DNA of 64,000 nt from Candidatus Obscuribacterales bacterium (lineage in GTDB: Bacteria; Cyanobacteriota; Vampirovibrionia; Obscuribacterales; Obscuribacteraceae), in NCBI GenBank assembly GCA_020050835.1, contig JAGVKB010000154.1, positions 1 through 64,000 on the forward strand, given 5' to 3'. Under the pieces are notes generated by a model. That model ran no database searches. It saw only the letters and a program-made list of their open reading frames with translations, and was not told the DNA's origin. This document shows, piece after piece, positions 8,443-17,804 of this stretch (within the stretch, counting starts at the first letter, position 1; each line of letters begins with the position of its first letter). The translations under genes and the position numbers were made by a program.

Positions 8443-8922
8443 CTACTTCAGCTCTGCCGATTTATGCGGTCCAACCTTCTTGAGATCGACCATCAGGTGA
8501 GTGCTGCGCATTAGCGCCATCTTCTTGCCGCTGGAGCTGGTTACTTCGGTATCGACAACTACCATCCGACCCTGCCGAACCACTCGAGACTCGGCGGTAA
8601 TAGGTCCGACCGGGTCATTGTCCAAGAGATTAGTGCTGATCTGAATCGAGTACGGAAACGGCTTCTCCTTCATTACGACTGGATCATAGTTGTGGCCGGC
8701 GATCGCCACCGAAGCCACTTCGTCCGCAAGCGCGACAATCGCACCAGCATGAAAGACTCTGGTCGGCTGCATTACCGTTTCGCTGAGCGGCAGCTCGCCT
8801 CGGGCATAGCCTTCACCGGTCTCCAAAATTCGCCCGCCGATAGCCTCAAGCATGGTTCGGCGATTCGAACCGGAGCTCTGCTGCCTTTCGTTTTCTGCTT
8901 GCCTGTGACCATCAATCGACAT
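8443..8922 (-). CDS. PaaI-like hotdog-fold thioesterase
   Basis: 159 residues with the hotdog thioesterase core. VFHAGAIVALADEVASVAI corresponds to the PaaI/YdiI HGG-helix, where the second Gly is replaced by Ala. It is followed by ISTNLLDNDPVGPITAESRVVRQGRMVVVDTEVTSSSGKKMAL, the usual beta-sheet with the RxxG turn. Family members hydrolyse acyl- or aryl-CoA thioesters in the cytoplasm, but the substrate here cannot be deduced. The ATG at 8922 has a weak AGG site. The N-terminal 20 residues are polar and unconserved. It is transcribed divergently from the tandem kinase at 9068, with 145 bp between them. Confidence 0.8.
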   Translation of the reverse strand: MSIDGHRQAENERQQSSGSNRRTMLEAIGGRILETGEGYARGELPLSETVMQPTRVFHAGAIVALADEVASVAIAGHNYDPVVMKEKPFPYSIQISTNLLDNDPVGPITAESRVVRQGRMVVVDTEVTSSSGKKMALMRSTHLMVDLKKVGPHKSAELK

Positions 8923-9067
8923 AAACCAGCCTGTTTAGACCTTACTTGATTCATTTGCTCTACAGTAAATCACATAATTGCCAGAAGTCACACTCGGCAG
9001 ATGTCGGTAAGAGAATAATGTCGTTATTATTAGAGACAAGCCGCCAACGCGATCAGTCAGGCAAAGT

Positions 9068-12000
9068 ATGCGATTAAATCTTCGTACGTTCCACAAAGGG
9101 CTCATACTGATCGGCCTGCCGCTAATCATCAATGTTTTGCTTGTTGCGGTGCTCTTTCTCTTGGTAATTCAAGCAGACAATGAGCGGCTGGAAGAGTACA
9201 GGCAGAAGAAAATCTACGAATGCTCGGCTCGATTGGGCTATTTACTTTACGACTCGGTTTACACCCTCAACAACGTCTTTCTCAGCAAAGACATCGCACA
9301 GTACGGAAGGATCAAGGACGAGCTGTTCAAATTCGTCAAAACGAGAACGGAGCTGATGACTCTGGTCGACCGGGATCCAGTAACGAGCACTCGTTTTCGA
9401 AAGATGCTCACTACTGACAATCCGCTTTACGGATACTTCGGTATTTTGCAAGATCTGGCTCATCATCGCCTCAACCTCCGCACCTTCAGCCAGACCGTCG
9501 AGCACGCAAAGGAAGACGCACTAGTAGCCTCCGGTCGAATGTCCGAGACATTCGGCGTGCTAATCGCCGAGTCGGAGAGTTATCTGATCAACAGCCCGAA
9601 GAAGCAAGCGGTCATTCGGAAGATGCAGCTGGCTAGCCTGCTCGGGGGAGTGCTGCTCAATATTGCGGCTGCTTTCTTCCTGGTGAAGTTCTTCATGACC
9701 GATATCGTACTAAGACTGAATGTCATGAAAGAGAATTCCGAGCGCCTTGCCAACGGAGAATCGTTACAGCCGGAGCTGACCGGTTTCGATGAGATAGCCG
9801 AATTAGATCGCGTCTTTCATCGGGTTGCAGACGAGCTTTCGCTCGCAGCTCAGCGAGAGCGAGCGTCCTTCGACAAAGCCAATGACGTAATATGCGTCCT
9901 AGATCCCAACGGGCGCTTTACACGAATCAATGCCGCTTGCGAAAGGCTCTGGGGACATCTGCCGGAACGATTGATCGGCGAAAGCCTGCTCGAACTGGTT
10001 GCCGATGAAGACAAAGATCTGACCGGCAAATCCATGCAAGCTACTCAAACAAGCTCTCCGGCAACCACCTTCGAATGCAAGATGATCCGCAACAATGGTC
10101 AGCCGCTCTCGACTCTCTGGTCTACCTATTGGTCTGCAACGGACGGTGCGCTCTTCTGTGTCGTGCATGACATTACTGAGCGTAAACAATCGGAGCGCTT
10201 GAAAGAGGAATTCTTGTCGATGGTGCGACAAAACCTGCAAATCCCGTTGAAGGCGATTCATGAAGTTTTCCGGCAGTTCACAGCCAAAGCGTTCGGCGAA
10301 CTTCCCGATCTAGCCGCCAGCAAGATTGCCATGGCCGGCAACAACATTACGAGGCTGCTCAAGCTCGTAGACGATCTCTTTACAGTCGAGCACCTGCAGT
10401 CGACAACACTCGAATTGAATTGCCAGAACATCTCGGTCAGCGATTTATTGAACAAAGCGACGCAAGAAATTGAGTCGCTGGCCGAGAAGAAAGAGATCAA
10501 GCTTAAGGTGGAGTCGAGCGCCGGCACGTTTGATTTGGATCAAGACCGCATGTTGCAAGTACTGGTCAACCTGTTGTCCAACGCCATCAAGTTTTCACCC
10601 GAAGGCGAAACAGTCACCATTTCGGCCAAGCACTCGCCGCAATCCTTGAGAATAGCGGTAGCGGACAATGGCAGAGGTGTTCCGGCCAGTCACCGTGAAA
10701 CAATCTTCGAAAGATTTCGCCAGGTGGAGGCCGCCGATGGGAGGCGCAAGTCTGGCACCGGTTTGGGTCTGCCCATTTGCAAACAGATAGTGGAGCAGCA
10801 CGGCGGAGAGATCGGAGTCGACAGCGAAGACGGACTAGGAAGTTCGTTCTGGCTTGAGATTCCGGCCGCTGCCGGGCAAACAACAACCGTCCCAGCCAGG
10901 CTTGAGTCAAGAGGCTTACAGCGCTCCGGTTCAGCCGAGAGCAACGCTTCGTCACAGCCAACGGCAAGAACTCAAGCTTCAAGCAAATTTTTTGCCCTGA
11001 GCTCAAATCTCAGTCTGACTCAAAAGGGAGCAGTGCTTGCCGGTGTGCCGGTAGTGCTCGGCTTGATTTTCATTGCAATTCTAGGACTCGGCTTGCTTGA
11101 GGCCGATCGGGAAACAGCCAAGGTTCGCCACACCAGAGCGATTGCTGTGAATGCCAGCAAGTTGATGACGCTCATTTACAAGGTCGGCTCGATTGTGGCA
11201 CAACCGCCTACAGTCAAGCGCTGGATACAGTTCAAAGCTACCGCAGACGAAATTCCCCGCACTTATCTCGAACTCTGCAAGCTCGCCGAAGGAAATCAGC
11301 ATCTGGAGGCGACTCTAGCTGACCTGAGAATCTCACTAACCGAGCCGCAAGCCTTCTTACTGCGCGCAGTACAGCTGGTAGATGAGCTCGGTCACGGGAA
11401 ATCAGTGCTAATCCAGGCCTACAAAGGCAGAGAAGCGCTAGAGCCTCATCTGGCAGAAGCGTTCCGACTGCTAGATCAACTCGTGCAAGAAACTAACACC
11501 ATGGAAATCGACGATCCAGTTGGAGTGGCCAGACAACACAAACAGCAGGCGCTCTTGCTTTTGGTAGCGCTCGGCTTTGGTATGGCGACATCCATCTTGC
11601 TGGCCGTCTTTTTCAGCCGCAGCATTACGAGTCGGTTGTCCGTATTGCGCGACAACACCAGGAGGCTGGCGGCGAATCTTCCGTTGAGCGAGCCGCTCAG
11701 CGGCAACGACGAGATCGCCCACCTCGACCGCGTATTTCATTCGATGGCCTTGGTCTTGCGAGAATCAAGACAGAAGGAAAGGGCCGTCTTTGACAATTCA
11801 CAAGATGTAATCTGCGCATTAGACAGAATCGGCACAGTTCTGCAAGTCAACTCGGCTTGTGAGAGGCTGTGGGGCCATCCGGTCGAGCAACTGCAGAACA
11901 GCTCTATCTTGTCGATTACCGCTCTAGACGATCGCCAATCGACGGCCGATGCGATCGGCGCGGAGCTGACCGACGGGCAGTCGCTGACATTCGAAAACCG

Positions 12001-12805
12001 GGTAGTCTGCCAAGACGGCTCGCACCAGGACGTGCTCTGGTCGCTTTCCTGGTCCGCCCCGGAAGCGCTCCACTTCGGCACCGCCCATGATATCAGCAAG
12101 CGCAAAGAACTGGAGCGATTGAAGCAAGAATTTCTGGCGATGGTAAGTCATGATCTGCGCACGCCACTGACAGCAATTGTCGGCGTCTCCAAATTGGGAA
12201 CCGCCGGCGCGCTCGGCGAGCTGCCCGCAAACGTCAAGGACAAATTGAATTCGGTGACGGTCAACGCCAATCGATTGCTCAGTCTGGTAAACGACCTGCT
12301 CGACATCGAGAAACTGGAATGCGGACAGATGCAGCTTACTCTCGAAGCAGTGCCGGTAGACGCTCTAATCGAGCAGGCATGCAAGTCGGTCGAGGCACAG
12401 GCTCGCGACGCTAGTATCGTTCTAGCCGTAAAGTCTGAGGCGACCAGTCTCTTTGCAGATCGGGAGCGTCTGCTGCAAGTGCTGGTCAATCTGCTCAACA
12501 ATGCCATTGAGTACTCAGCTGCCGGTGACGAAATTCTGATTTCAGCAGAATGCATTGACGACCTGGTCCAGTTCAAAATCACCGACCATGGTCCGGGAAT
12601 TCCGGAGGAGACGAAGCGCTCCTTGTTCGAGCGATATAAACCGCTAGCTAAAACGCACCGAGTGGAAAATGCCGGTTCCGGGCTTGGATTGCCGATCTGC
12701 AAACAGATAGTCGAGCGTCACGGTGGCACAATCGGAGTAGAGAGCGCAAGCGGCAAAGGCAGCACCTTCTGGTTCAGAATCCCGGCCGCAGCCAAGCAGC
12801 CTTAA
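9068..12805 (+). CDS. Tandem double sensor histidine kinase, first H-box lacks histidine
   Basis: 1,245 residues made of two complete kinase modules in one chain. Module 1 (about 1-620): transmembrane helix, CHASE-like extracellular region, transmembrane helix near 190-212, HAMP, PAS, HisKA, HATPase. Module 2 (about 640-1245) repeats the same order. In module 1 the H-box reads RQNLQIPL: the phospho-accepting histidine is Gln388. Its ATPase boxes remain intact ([39 protein letters not shown]). Module 2 has a normal SHDLRTPL with His1028 and intact N, G1 and G2 boxes. Both PAS domains carry CERLWGH. The ATG at 9068 is preceded by AGG. Likely membrane sensor with two inputs in which module 1 may act as a regulator or as a trans-ATPase for module 2 (inferred). 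The closest paralogue is the kinase at 14869-17148. Confidence 0.93.
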   Translation: MRLNLRTFHKGLILIGLPLIINVLLVAVLFLLVIQADNERLEEYRQKKIYECSARLGYLLYDSVYTLNNVFLSKDIAQYGRIKDELFKFVKTRTELMTLVDRDPVTSTRFRKMLTTDNPLYGYFGILQDLAHHRLNLRTFSQTVEHAKEDALVASGRMSETFGVLIAESESYLINSPKKQAVIRKMQLASLLGGVLLNIAAAFFLVKFFMTDIVLRLNVMKENSERLANGESLQPELTGFDEIAELDRVFHRVADELSLAAQRERASFDKANDVICVLDPNGRFTRINAACERLWGHLPERLIGESLLELVADEDKDLTGKSMQATQTSSPATTFECKMIRNNGQPLSTLWSTYWSATDGALFCVVHDITERKQSERLKEEFLSMVRQNLQIPLKAIHEVFRQFTAKAFGELPDLAASKIAMAGNNITRLLKLVDDLFTVEHLQSTTLELNCQNISVSDLLNKATQEIESLAEKKEIKLKVESSAGTFDLDQDRMLQVLVNLLSNAIKFSPEGETVTISAKHSPQSLRIAVADNGRGVPASHRETIFERFRQVEAADGRRKSGTGLGLPICKQIVEQHGGEIGVDSEDGLGSSFWLEIPAAAGQTTTVPARLESRGLQRSGSAESNASSQPTARTQASSKFFALSSNLSLTQKGAVLAGVPVVLGLIFIAILGLGLLEADRETAKVRHTRAIAVNASKLMTLIYKVGSIVAQPPTVKRWIQFKATADEIPRTYLELCKLAEGNQHLEATLADLRISLTEPQAFLLRAVQLVDELGHGKSVLIQAYKGREALEPHLAEAFRLLDQLVQETNTMEIDDPVGVARQHKQQALLLLVALGFGMATSILLAVFFSRSITSRLSVLRDNTRRLAANLPLSEPLSGNDEIAHLDRVFHSMALVLRESRQKERAVFDNSQDVICALDRIGTVLQVNSACERLWGHPVEQLQNSSILSITALDDRQSTADAIGAELTDGQSLTFENRVVCQDGSHQDVLWSLSWSAPEALHFGTAHDISKRKELERLKQEFLAMVSHDLRTPLTAIVGVSKLGTAGALGELPANVKDKLNSVTVNANRLLSLVNDLLDIEKLECGQMQLTLEAVPVDALIEQACKSVEAQARDASIVLAVKSEATSLFADRERLLQVLVNLLNNAIEYSAAGDEILISAECIDDLVQFKITDHGPGIPEETKRSLFERYKPLAKTHRVENAGSGLGLPICKQIVERHGGTIGVESASGKGSTFWFRIPAAAKQP

Positions 12806-12834
12806 CCGAAAGGACCGATTCACTTACCCAGTGC

Positions 12835-14502
12835 TCAAAGAAAAGCCGAAACCGACGCGCTTTGCACGCAGTTCTTGCCTCTCGCTTTGGCTGCATAAAG
12901 AGCCTTCTCGGCGGCGGTTCGCCAGCGATCGAGGTCCATTGTGTAAGGGTCCAGCACAGCCACCCCGGCACTGAAAGTAGCGTGTACCTTATTGCCGTCG
13001 CCGATCTCAATTACTCGAGCTGCAAAGTCAGCCAGCAATCTTCCGGCCAACTTCTCCGCTTCGTTTTCATCGAGATCTTCGGCCACAACCAAAAACTCTT
13101 CGCCACTGAATCGGCCAATCGAGTCCTGCTGCCTGAGCCGCCGGCGCAGGAGCGTGGCAAGCGTAACCAGCACTTTATCACCGATTAGCGGTCCATGGGC
13201 ATCGTTGACCTTCTTGAGCCCATCTATATCGATCATCATCATGGCCGCAAGCCGCTCCGGATGACGTTTGCGGTCAGCAACCACCGCACTGGCCCGCTCC
13301 ATGAAGGCGGTATGTGTAAGCAATTTTGTCAGTCCGTCTCGGTGCAAAAGTGATTTCAGGAAGCGCGAGCGCTCCAGCTTCGCAGAAACCGTCGAACAGA
13401 GCAATGGTGGCAAAACAGGCTTGACCAGATGATCGTCTCCACCAGATTTGGCCGCTTTGATCTTGGCATCAAGCTGCCCTTGAGTCGTGAGAAACACGAT
13501 CGGAAGTGTGGCATAGCGCTCTTGCTGCCTGACATACTGAGTCAGCTCGTAACCGGTGATTCCGGGCAGCAAGATATCCATCAAGACCAGGTCGGGATTG
13601 TACTCGGCCAGCTCTTGCTCGAATTTCTTGGGGTCGGAGCAAAGGCGTACTTTGTAGCCGGCAAGTTCGAGTACGGCCCGCAGAAATGCTGCCTGGTCCG
13701 GATCATCTTCAACCGAAAGAATTCGATAAGGCTCCGGACGGTCCTTCTCCAGCAAGTAACGCAGGCGTGCAGTCAGATCTTCCCAGTCGGCAGACTTTTC
13801 GAAATAGCCGTCGGCGCCGCAGTGAATCGCTTGAACTTTATCGAGAAAACCAGTCTGCTTGCTGACGATCAAAACCGGCGGGCGCTCGCCGCCAGCGGTC
13901 GAACGCAAACTTTCGACGAGCTCATAGCCCTGCCCGTCCGGCAAGGGAATCGACATGACGACGGCGTCGGGCATCTCCTCGGCAATCGCGGAGAGCCCGC
14001 CGGAGATCGAACGCGCCGCCCGAACAGTCATACCCTCTTCTTCGAAATGACGACTGAGATTGAAGAGATCTGATTGATCGGAGTCGACGATTAACAAGTC
14101 AATCTGCGGTCCATCCGATTCCTTCCCCTGAGCCTGCTGTGCCGCTGCTGGAGCGCCGGTTTGGAGCTCGGCAGGCTGCCCGATCGCAAATTCAGCCTTG
14201 ATGCCGTCCAAAAGCCCCTGGAAGCGCTCGCAGTCGGTCGTAGTGGCTGTTTGCTTCTCTTGCAGCAAAACCTCACAGTACTGTTCACCAGACGACCCGT
14301 ATTGAGTGATTTTAGGAAAGCCATAAATGCTGCCAGAACCGGTCAACCAGTGGAAGTTGTGCTTTAACCGGTCGACAATCGTCGGGTCGGTCGGCTCTTT
14401 GGCCAGGTCTTTGACCAATTGGGCGATCTGATCGAGCCGATCTCGAGAGCGTCGAACATATTGCTCCCTCAGCTGCGCAAAAGTCTCTTCCCAGGCTTGC
14501 AT
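12835..14502 (-). CDS. Hpt-REC-REC-GGDEF response regulator (probable diguanylate cyclase)
   Basis: 555 residues. The N-terminal helical domain (about 1-115) carries FHWLTGSGSIYGF, an Hpt-type HxLxGS motif. REC1 (about 135-255) is degenerate: the phospho-acceptor position reads VVMSIPLPDG, with no Asp. REC2 (about 262-380) is intact (LSVEDDPDQ, LVLMDILLPGITGYE, LTT, LVKPV). The GGDEF domain (about 390-550) has DIDGLKKVNDAHG and the active-site loop as SGEEF, with Ser for the first Gly, a change seen in active cyclases. Expected to make c-di-GMP on phosphorylation. The ATG at 14502 is one base past the stop of the CheY-like gene, so the order HK - REC - this gene is one operon. It ends convergently with the tandem kinase (29 bp apart). 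Confidence 0.92.
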   Translation of the reverse strand: MQAWEETFAQLREQYVRRSRDRLDQIAQLVKDLAKEPTDPTIVDRLKHNFHWLTGSGSIYGFPKITQYGSSGEQYCEVLLQEKQTATTTDCERFQGLLDGIKAEFAIGQPAELQTGAPAAAQQAQGKESDGPQIDLLIVDSDQSDLFNLSRHFEEEGMTVRAARSISGGLSAIAEEMPDAVVMSIPLPDGQGYELVESLRSTAGGERPPVLIVSKQTGFLDKVQAIHCGADGYFEKSADWEDLTARLRYLLEKDRPEPYRILSVEDDPDQAAFLRAVLELAGYKVRLCSDPKKFEQELAEYNPDLVLMDILLPGITGYELTQYVRQQERYATLPIVFLTTQGQLDAKIKAAKSGGDDHLVKPVLPPLLCSTVSAKLERSRFLKSLLHRDGLTKLLTHTAFMERASAVVADRKRHPERLAAMMMIDIDGLKKVNDAHGPLIGDKVLVTLATLLRRRLRQQDSIGRFSGEEFLVVAEDLDENEAEKLAGRLLADFAARVIEIGDGNKVHATFSAGVAVLDPYTMDLDRWRTAAEKALYAAKARGKNCVQSASVSAFL

Positions 14503-14503
14503 C

Positions 14504-14872
14504 CTAGCTCTTCTCCAGCATCTCCCTGACTTGCGTTGCCAGTGTAGTCGGGTCGAACGGCTTGGACAGCACTCCTAATGCACCCATCGACCTCAACTTG
14601 TCAACCTCGGATCTTATCGCTTTCGCTGTCAAGAAGATCACCGGAATGCTTGCTGTATCCGGGTTGTTACGAAGAGCCTCGAGCGTGGCCGGACCATCCA
14701 TCTCCGGCATCATGGCGTCAAGCAAGATTACATCCGGCTGTTCGGCCGCGGCTTTGGCAATCCCGTCTTTCCCGCTCTCAGCCTCCACGACGTCGATACC
14801 TCCCAAAATTCCCAGGCTCATACTGGCTACACTTCGAATGTCTTCTTCATCATCAGTGATTACTACTTTCAT
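14504..14872 (-). CDS. CheY-like single-domain response regulator
   Basis: 122 residues covering one REC domain: acidic pair in [11 protein letters not shown], phospho-acceptor in [14 protein letters not shown], Thr in IFLTAKA and Lys in LSKPFDP. It has no output domain, so it works as a phosphotransfer shuttle or binds a partner. Its ATG overlaps the kinase stop as ATGA. It probably passes phosphate from the kinase to the Hpt/REC protein encoded directly after it. Confidence 0.93.
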   Translation of the reverse strand: MKVVITDDEEDIRSVASMSLGILGGIDVVEAESGKDGIAKAAAEQPDVILLDAMMPEMDGPATLEALRNNPDTASIPVIFLTAKAIRSEVDKLRSMGALGVLSKPFDPTTLATQVREMLEKS

Positions 14873-17148
14873 GCCCTCTGTTCCTTTGAATTATCGGTCG
14901 TTGGTATTCTGAACCAGAACGTGCTGCCCTTCCCCTCTTCACTTTCTACCCCAATTGTGCCCTTATGCTGCTCGACAATCGATTTGCAGATTGCAAGCCC
15001 GAGCCCGGTTCCCCCTCTGCGCTTGGAGTCGGCCACTTCCACCTGTTGAAATCGCTGAAATAAAAGGTTCTTATACCTTTCAGGAATTCCTCTGCCGTGA
15101 TCGATTACCTGAATCTGCACTGAATCTTGTTCTTCTTTGACACGCACCTGGACAGCGCTGCCTTTACTGGAAAACTTGACAGCATTAGACAGCAAGTTGA
15201 CTACCACCTGGACCAGGCGGTCTCCGTCGGCATAGACTTGGGCTGCAGTGTTATCAGCTTCAATCGTTACACCGTGTTGATCGCCGAAGCCCCGCACCGA
15301 CTCGACCGAGCGCTCGATCACCGAGGAAAGCGGAAAGCGATCGAAGTGCATATCGAGCTTGCCGGCTTCGAGCTTGTCGAGGTCGAGCAGATCGTTGATC
15401 AAACTGATCAATCTGATCGTATTACGCTCGGCAATCGTCACCACCTTGCGCAGCTGCTCGCTCAACTCGCCGACGGCTCCAGCCGTGATCAATGTAAGAG
15501 ATCCCCGAATTGCAGTCAAAGGCGTACGCAGCTCGTGACTTACAGTCGAGACGAATTCGCGCTTAAGCCGCTCGACCTCGCGACGTTCCGTCAAGTCCAA
15601 GACATTGGCTAAGAACCGGTTGCCGTCGAGTGTTTCAAATCTCGTCAACGAAAGCTCGGTGGGAAACAGCTCGCCGTTACTCTTAACGGCCTCTCTCTCT
15701 TCGACGTGCCCGAGCGCCTTTTCAAATATCTGCCTGGCGAACGATTCCGGCTTCTCGTCGTGCGAGTGCGGGAAGAGCAGCATCAGATGCTGGCCAATCA
15801 GCTCTTCGGAATTGTAACCGAAGAGCTGTTCTGTGCGAGGATTAATCGACTCGATCTGCCCTCTCTCGTCGACCACCAACAGTCCGACCGGCATTGCATC
15901 AATGATCTGCCGCACGCGCCCTTCGCTGGCCTTAAGAGCATCTTCGGCATGTTTGCGACCGGTAATATCATGCACCACACAGAACATCGAGCGCTCGACG
16001 TCGGACCAATAGGCGGACCAGATTACGTTGACGACAGTCCTGTCCTTTCGAATCGTTCTGTTTTCGACCGAGGCAGACGACAAGCCGAGCCTGATCGCTT
16101 TGAACTTACTGATACTATCGTCGAGGTCGTGCGGCTCAATCAGCTCTGTATACGAATAGCCGATTAACTCTGCCGGTTGGTATCCCCAGAGCTTAAATGA
16201 GGCTGGGCTGACGGCAAGAAATTTGCCCTCGGCATCGATTGAGCAGATGACATCAACGGCATTTTCGATCACCGCCCTCTCCTTGCGAGAGGCTTCAATC
16301 AGCTGCCCGGCCATCGCGTGAAACACTCGGTCCAAAGTCGCAATCTCATCCGAGCCCGGAATCGGCGGCTTAAGCTCCATTCCGCGCGCCAGTCTGCGCG
16401 TATTCTCCGTCACGCTCGACAGACGATTGGCGACGGACTTGCTAAAAAAGACCGCCGCCGTAAAAGCAAGCAAAACATTGAAGAAGATGCCGATCAGGAG
16501 AAATCCCTTTACCAGCTGCCTGGTTTCGAGCTCTCGAGCACTGTCCACCTCTTGCCGATTGAGGTCCGGAAGCACGAAGTCCTGCATGAATTTGATCAGC
16601 TCATCAATCAGCGACTTCATCTCCTTCAACTTGGCCTTTCCGTTGACAAGCAAAGCCAGGCGCTGCCCGCCATCTAACGACTGCTTGTAACCGTCGAGCA
16701 ACACTATCAATCTGTCAGCGACTGCTTTAGCTTGAGCAAGCCGGCTGCGTCTGTCAGCATCACCAAGCACCAACTCGTCGAGCTTTTTGAACTCGGCTGG
16801 TATCTCGGTCATGAGCACGCCGTATTTATCGCTAAAGGACTGCTCGCCCGAAAGCGTCATACCAAAGATGGTTGCGCCCGAATCGTACATCAGCTGAATG
16901 AGATGATTGCAGTGGCGAATAATCGACCTGGAATGTTCGAGCCGGGCCGCTTGATGCTCGGCTTGATTCAAAAGTGATGCCAAAACACCCAGGAACATGA
17001 GCTCGAAAAAAAGCGGCACCGAGACAAGAATGATCCCTTTGTGCGAAAGCTTGAGATTCGAACGCAGGTAGCCTCCTATGTTCCGGAGCGAAAGACTCCA
17101 GTTCAATTGAGGCCTGCTCCTGTCATTTTCCAATCTGCTAGTGGCCAT
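14869..17148 (-). CDS. Membrane sensor histidine kinase (CHASE-like, HAMP, two PAS)
   Basis: 759 residues. A transmembrane helix at about 38-60 (hydrophobic [13 protein letters not shown]) is followed by an extracellular helical region with the [11 protein letters not shown] motif shared by all four kinases here. Then come a second membrane helix near 215-235, HAMP ([13 protein letters not shown]), PAS1 (about 300-415), PAS2 (about 425-530), HisKA with SHELRTPL (His538) and HATPase with [20 protein letters not shown] and [16 protein letters not shown]. The ATG at 17148 has GAGGGG six bases upstream. First gene of a three-gene operon with a CheY-like regulator and an Hpt/REC/GGDEF protein, which suggests membrane signal to c-di-GMP. 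Its leader faces the twin RNA elements. Confidence 0.94.
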   Translation of the reverse strand: MATSRLENDRSRPQLNWSLSLRNIGGYLRSNLKLSHKGIILVSVPLFFELMFLGVLASLLNQAEHQAARLEHSRSIIRHCNHLIQLMYDSGATIFGMTLSGEQSFSDKYGVLMTEIPAEFKKLDELVLGDADRRSRLAQAKAVADRLIVLLDGYKQSLDGGQRLALLVNGKAKLKEMKSLIDELIKFMQDFVLPDLNRQEVDSARELETRQLVKGFLLIGIFFNVLLAFTAAVFFSKSVANRLSSVTENTRRLARGMELKPPIPGSDEIATLDRVFHAMAGQLIEASRKERAVIENAVDVICSIDAEGKFLAVSPASFKLWGYQPAELIGYSYTELIEPHDLDDSISKFKAIRLGLSSASVENRTIRKDRTVVNVIWSAYWSDVERSMFCVVHDITGRKHAEDALKASEGRVRQIIDAMPVGLLVVDERGQIESINPRTEQLFGYNSEELIGQHLMLLFPHSHDEKPESFARQIFEKALGHVEEREAVKSNGELFPTELSLTRFETLDGNRFLANVLDLTERREVERLKREFVSTVSHELRTPLTAIRGSLTLITAGAVGELSEQLRKVVTIAERNTIRLISLINDLLDLDKLEAGKLDMHFDRFPLSSVIERSVESVRGFGDQHGVTIEADNTAAQVYADGDRLVQVVVNLLSNAVKFSSKGSAVQVRVKEEQDSVQIQVIDHGRGIPERYKNLLFQRFQQVEVADSKRRGGTGLGLAICKSIVEQHKGTIGVESEEGKGSTFWFRIPTTDNSKEQRA

Positions 17149-17338
17149 TCACCCCTCTAATGCCTACTTGCAGTACATTCCCGGTCAGGCTGGCATCATC
17201 ACATGGCCACGCCTGCCAAGGGGTTCGTTATTCTACCGGAAAATCGTGGCGGCAAGTTGAAATCATTCCTTTTCGGAAAAGGAATCCGGCCGCGCAAAGC
17301 AACGACAGCTCCGGCTGCCGCCTCTTACTAGTTAAGCC

Positions 17339-17448
17339 AGAGAACCCGGAGTCGCATCGCTGGGAGATTGCGAATCCAGGTTCTCTAGTAAAAATCGGCT
17401 CTGGTGGAATCAAGGGAGAGAGTTCAGAGCCGATTTGTTGCTACCCAC
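17339..17448 (-). ncRNA. Structured sRNA-like element, copy 1
   Basis: Read on the minus strand: conserved 5' GCGTGGGTAGCAACAAA (17450 downward), hairpin A (17435-17425 with 17403-17393, 11 bp), a T-run, ACTAGAG, then hairpin B (17386-17339). Hairpin A encloses a 21-base loop reading AACTCTCTCCCTTGATTCCAC. Hairpin B has a CTCCCAGC loop. Copy 2 has different stem sequences but the same pairing and the same loops, so the stems covary. A TAGGAT -10 (17455-17460) and a TTAGAA -35 (17478-17483), 17 bp apart, lie just upstream. The 5' end is inferred at about 17448. I match no known RNA family. The strand is inferred from promoter and T-runs. The plus strand would fold similarly. Confidence 0.6.
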
Positions 17449-17454
17449 GCTGTT

Positions 17455-17483
17455 ATCCTACAGCCGCCCAAGTCGAGTTCTAA
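17455..17483 (-). promoter_or_regulatory. Putative promoter of RNA element copy 1
   Basis: The minus strand reads TTAGAA (17483-17478), 17 bp, TAGGAT (17460-17455), then four bases before the conserved GCGTGGG start. Copy 2 has a TAATAT hexamer at exactly the same offset from the same conserved block. Confidence 0.4.
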
Positions 17484-17556
17484 GGCGGCAATCTGCAGAC
17501 AATGCTGCACAATTGCACATAGGCGGAGACGCAATTGGCCGATCACGAACTCAACT

Positions 17557-17677
17557 AAAAAAGCACTGAATGCCTGGAGTCCGCAATTGCTGGGAGTGCG
17601 GCATCCAGGCATTCTAGTAAAAAAACCGGTTCTGGGAATCAAGGGGGAGAGTTCAGAACCGGTTTGTTGCTACCCAC
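17557..17677 (-). ncRNA. Structured sRNA-like element, copy 2
   Basis: Minus strand: the conserved GCGTGGGTAGCAACAAA block (17679 downward) leads into hairpin A (17664-17654 with 17634-17624, 11 perfect pairs). Its 19-base loop reads AACTCTCCCCCTTGATTCC, and TTTTTTTACTAG follows, which resembles an intrinsic terminator. Hairpin B (17614-17568, an 11-bp plus a 5-bp stem) has a loop containing CTCCCAGC and is followed by TTTTTT at 17562-17557, a second terminator-like end. A TAATAT -10 lies at 17689-17684. The likely product is either about 60 nt (ending after hairpin A) or about 120 nt. The C-rich loops are complementary to Shine-Dalgarno sequences such as GGGGAG, as in riboregulators that block translation (inferred). 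Confidence 0.6.
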
Positions 17678-17683
17678 GCCCAG

Positions 17684-17689
17684 ATATTA
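17684..17689 (-). promoter_or_regulatory. Putative -10 of RNA element copy 2
   Basis: TAATAT on the minus strand, four bases before the conserved GCGTGGGTAGC block, at the same spacing as in copy 1. I see no good -35 hexamer (AAAAGG at the right distance). Confidence 0.35.
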
Positions 17690-17804
17690 GCCCGGCGCCG
17701 GTCCACCTTTTAGGTGCGAATCCGCGGAGTTCGCTGTTCAATTGTGCAGTTAAGGACCAGGCGGACAAACCCAAGACTTATAAGTCTTGCCCCACGAGCC
17801 TCGC

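Noticed and set aside
17339-17689. Twin hairpins as simple tandem terminators of the esterase gene
   Set aside because: Terminators explain the T-runs but not the conserved loops, the conserved 5' block and the covarying second hairpins.
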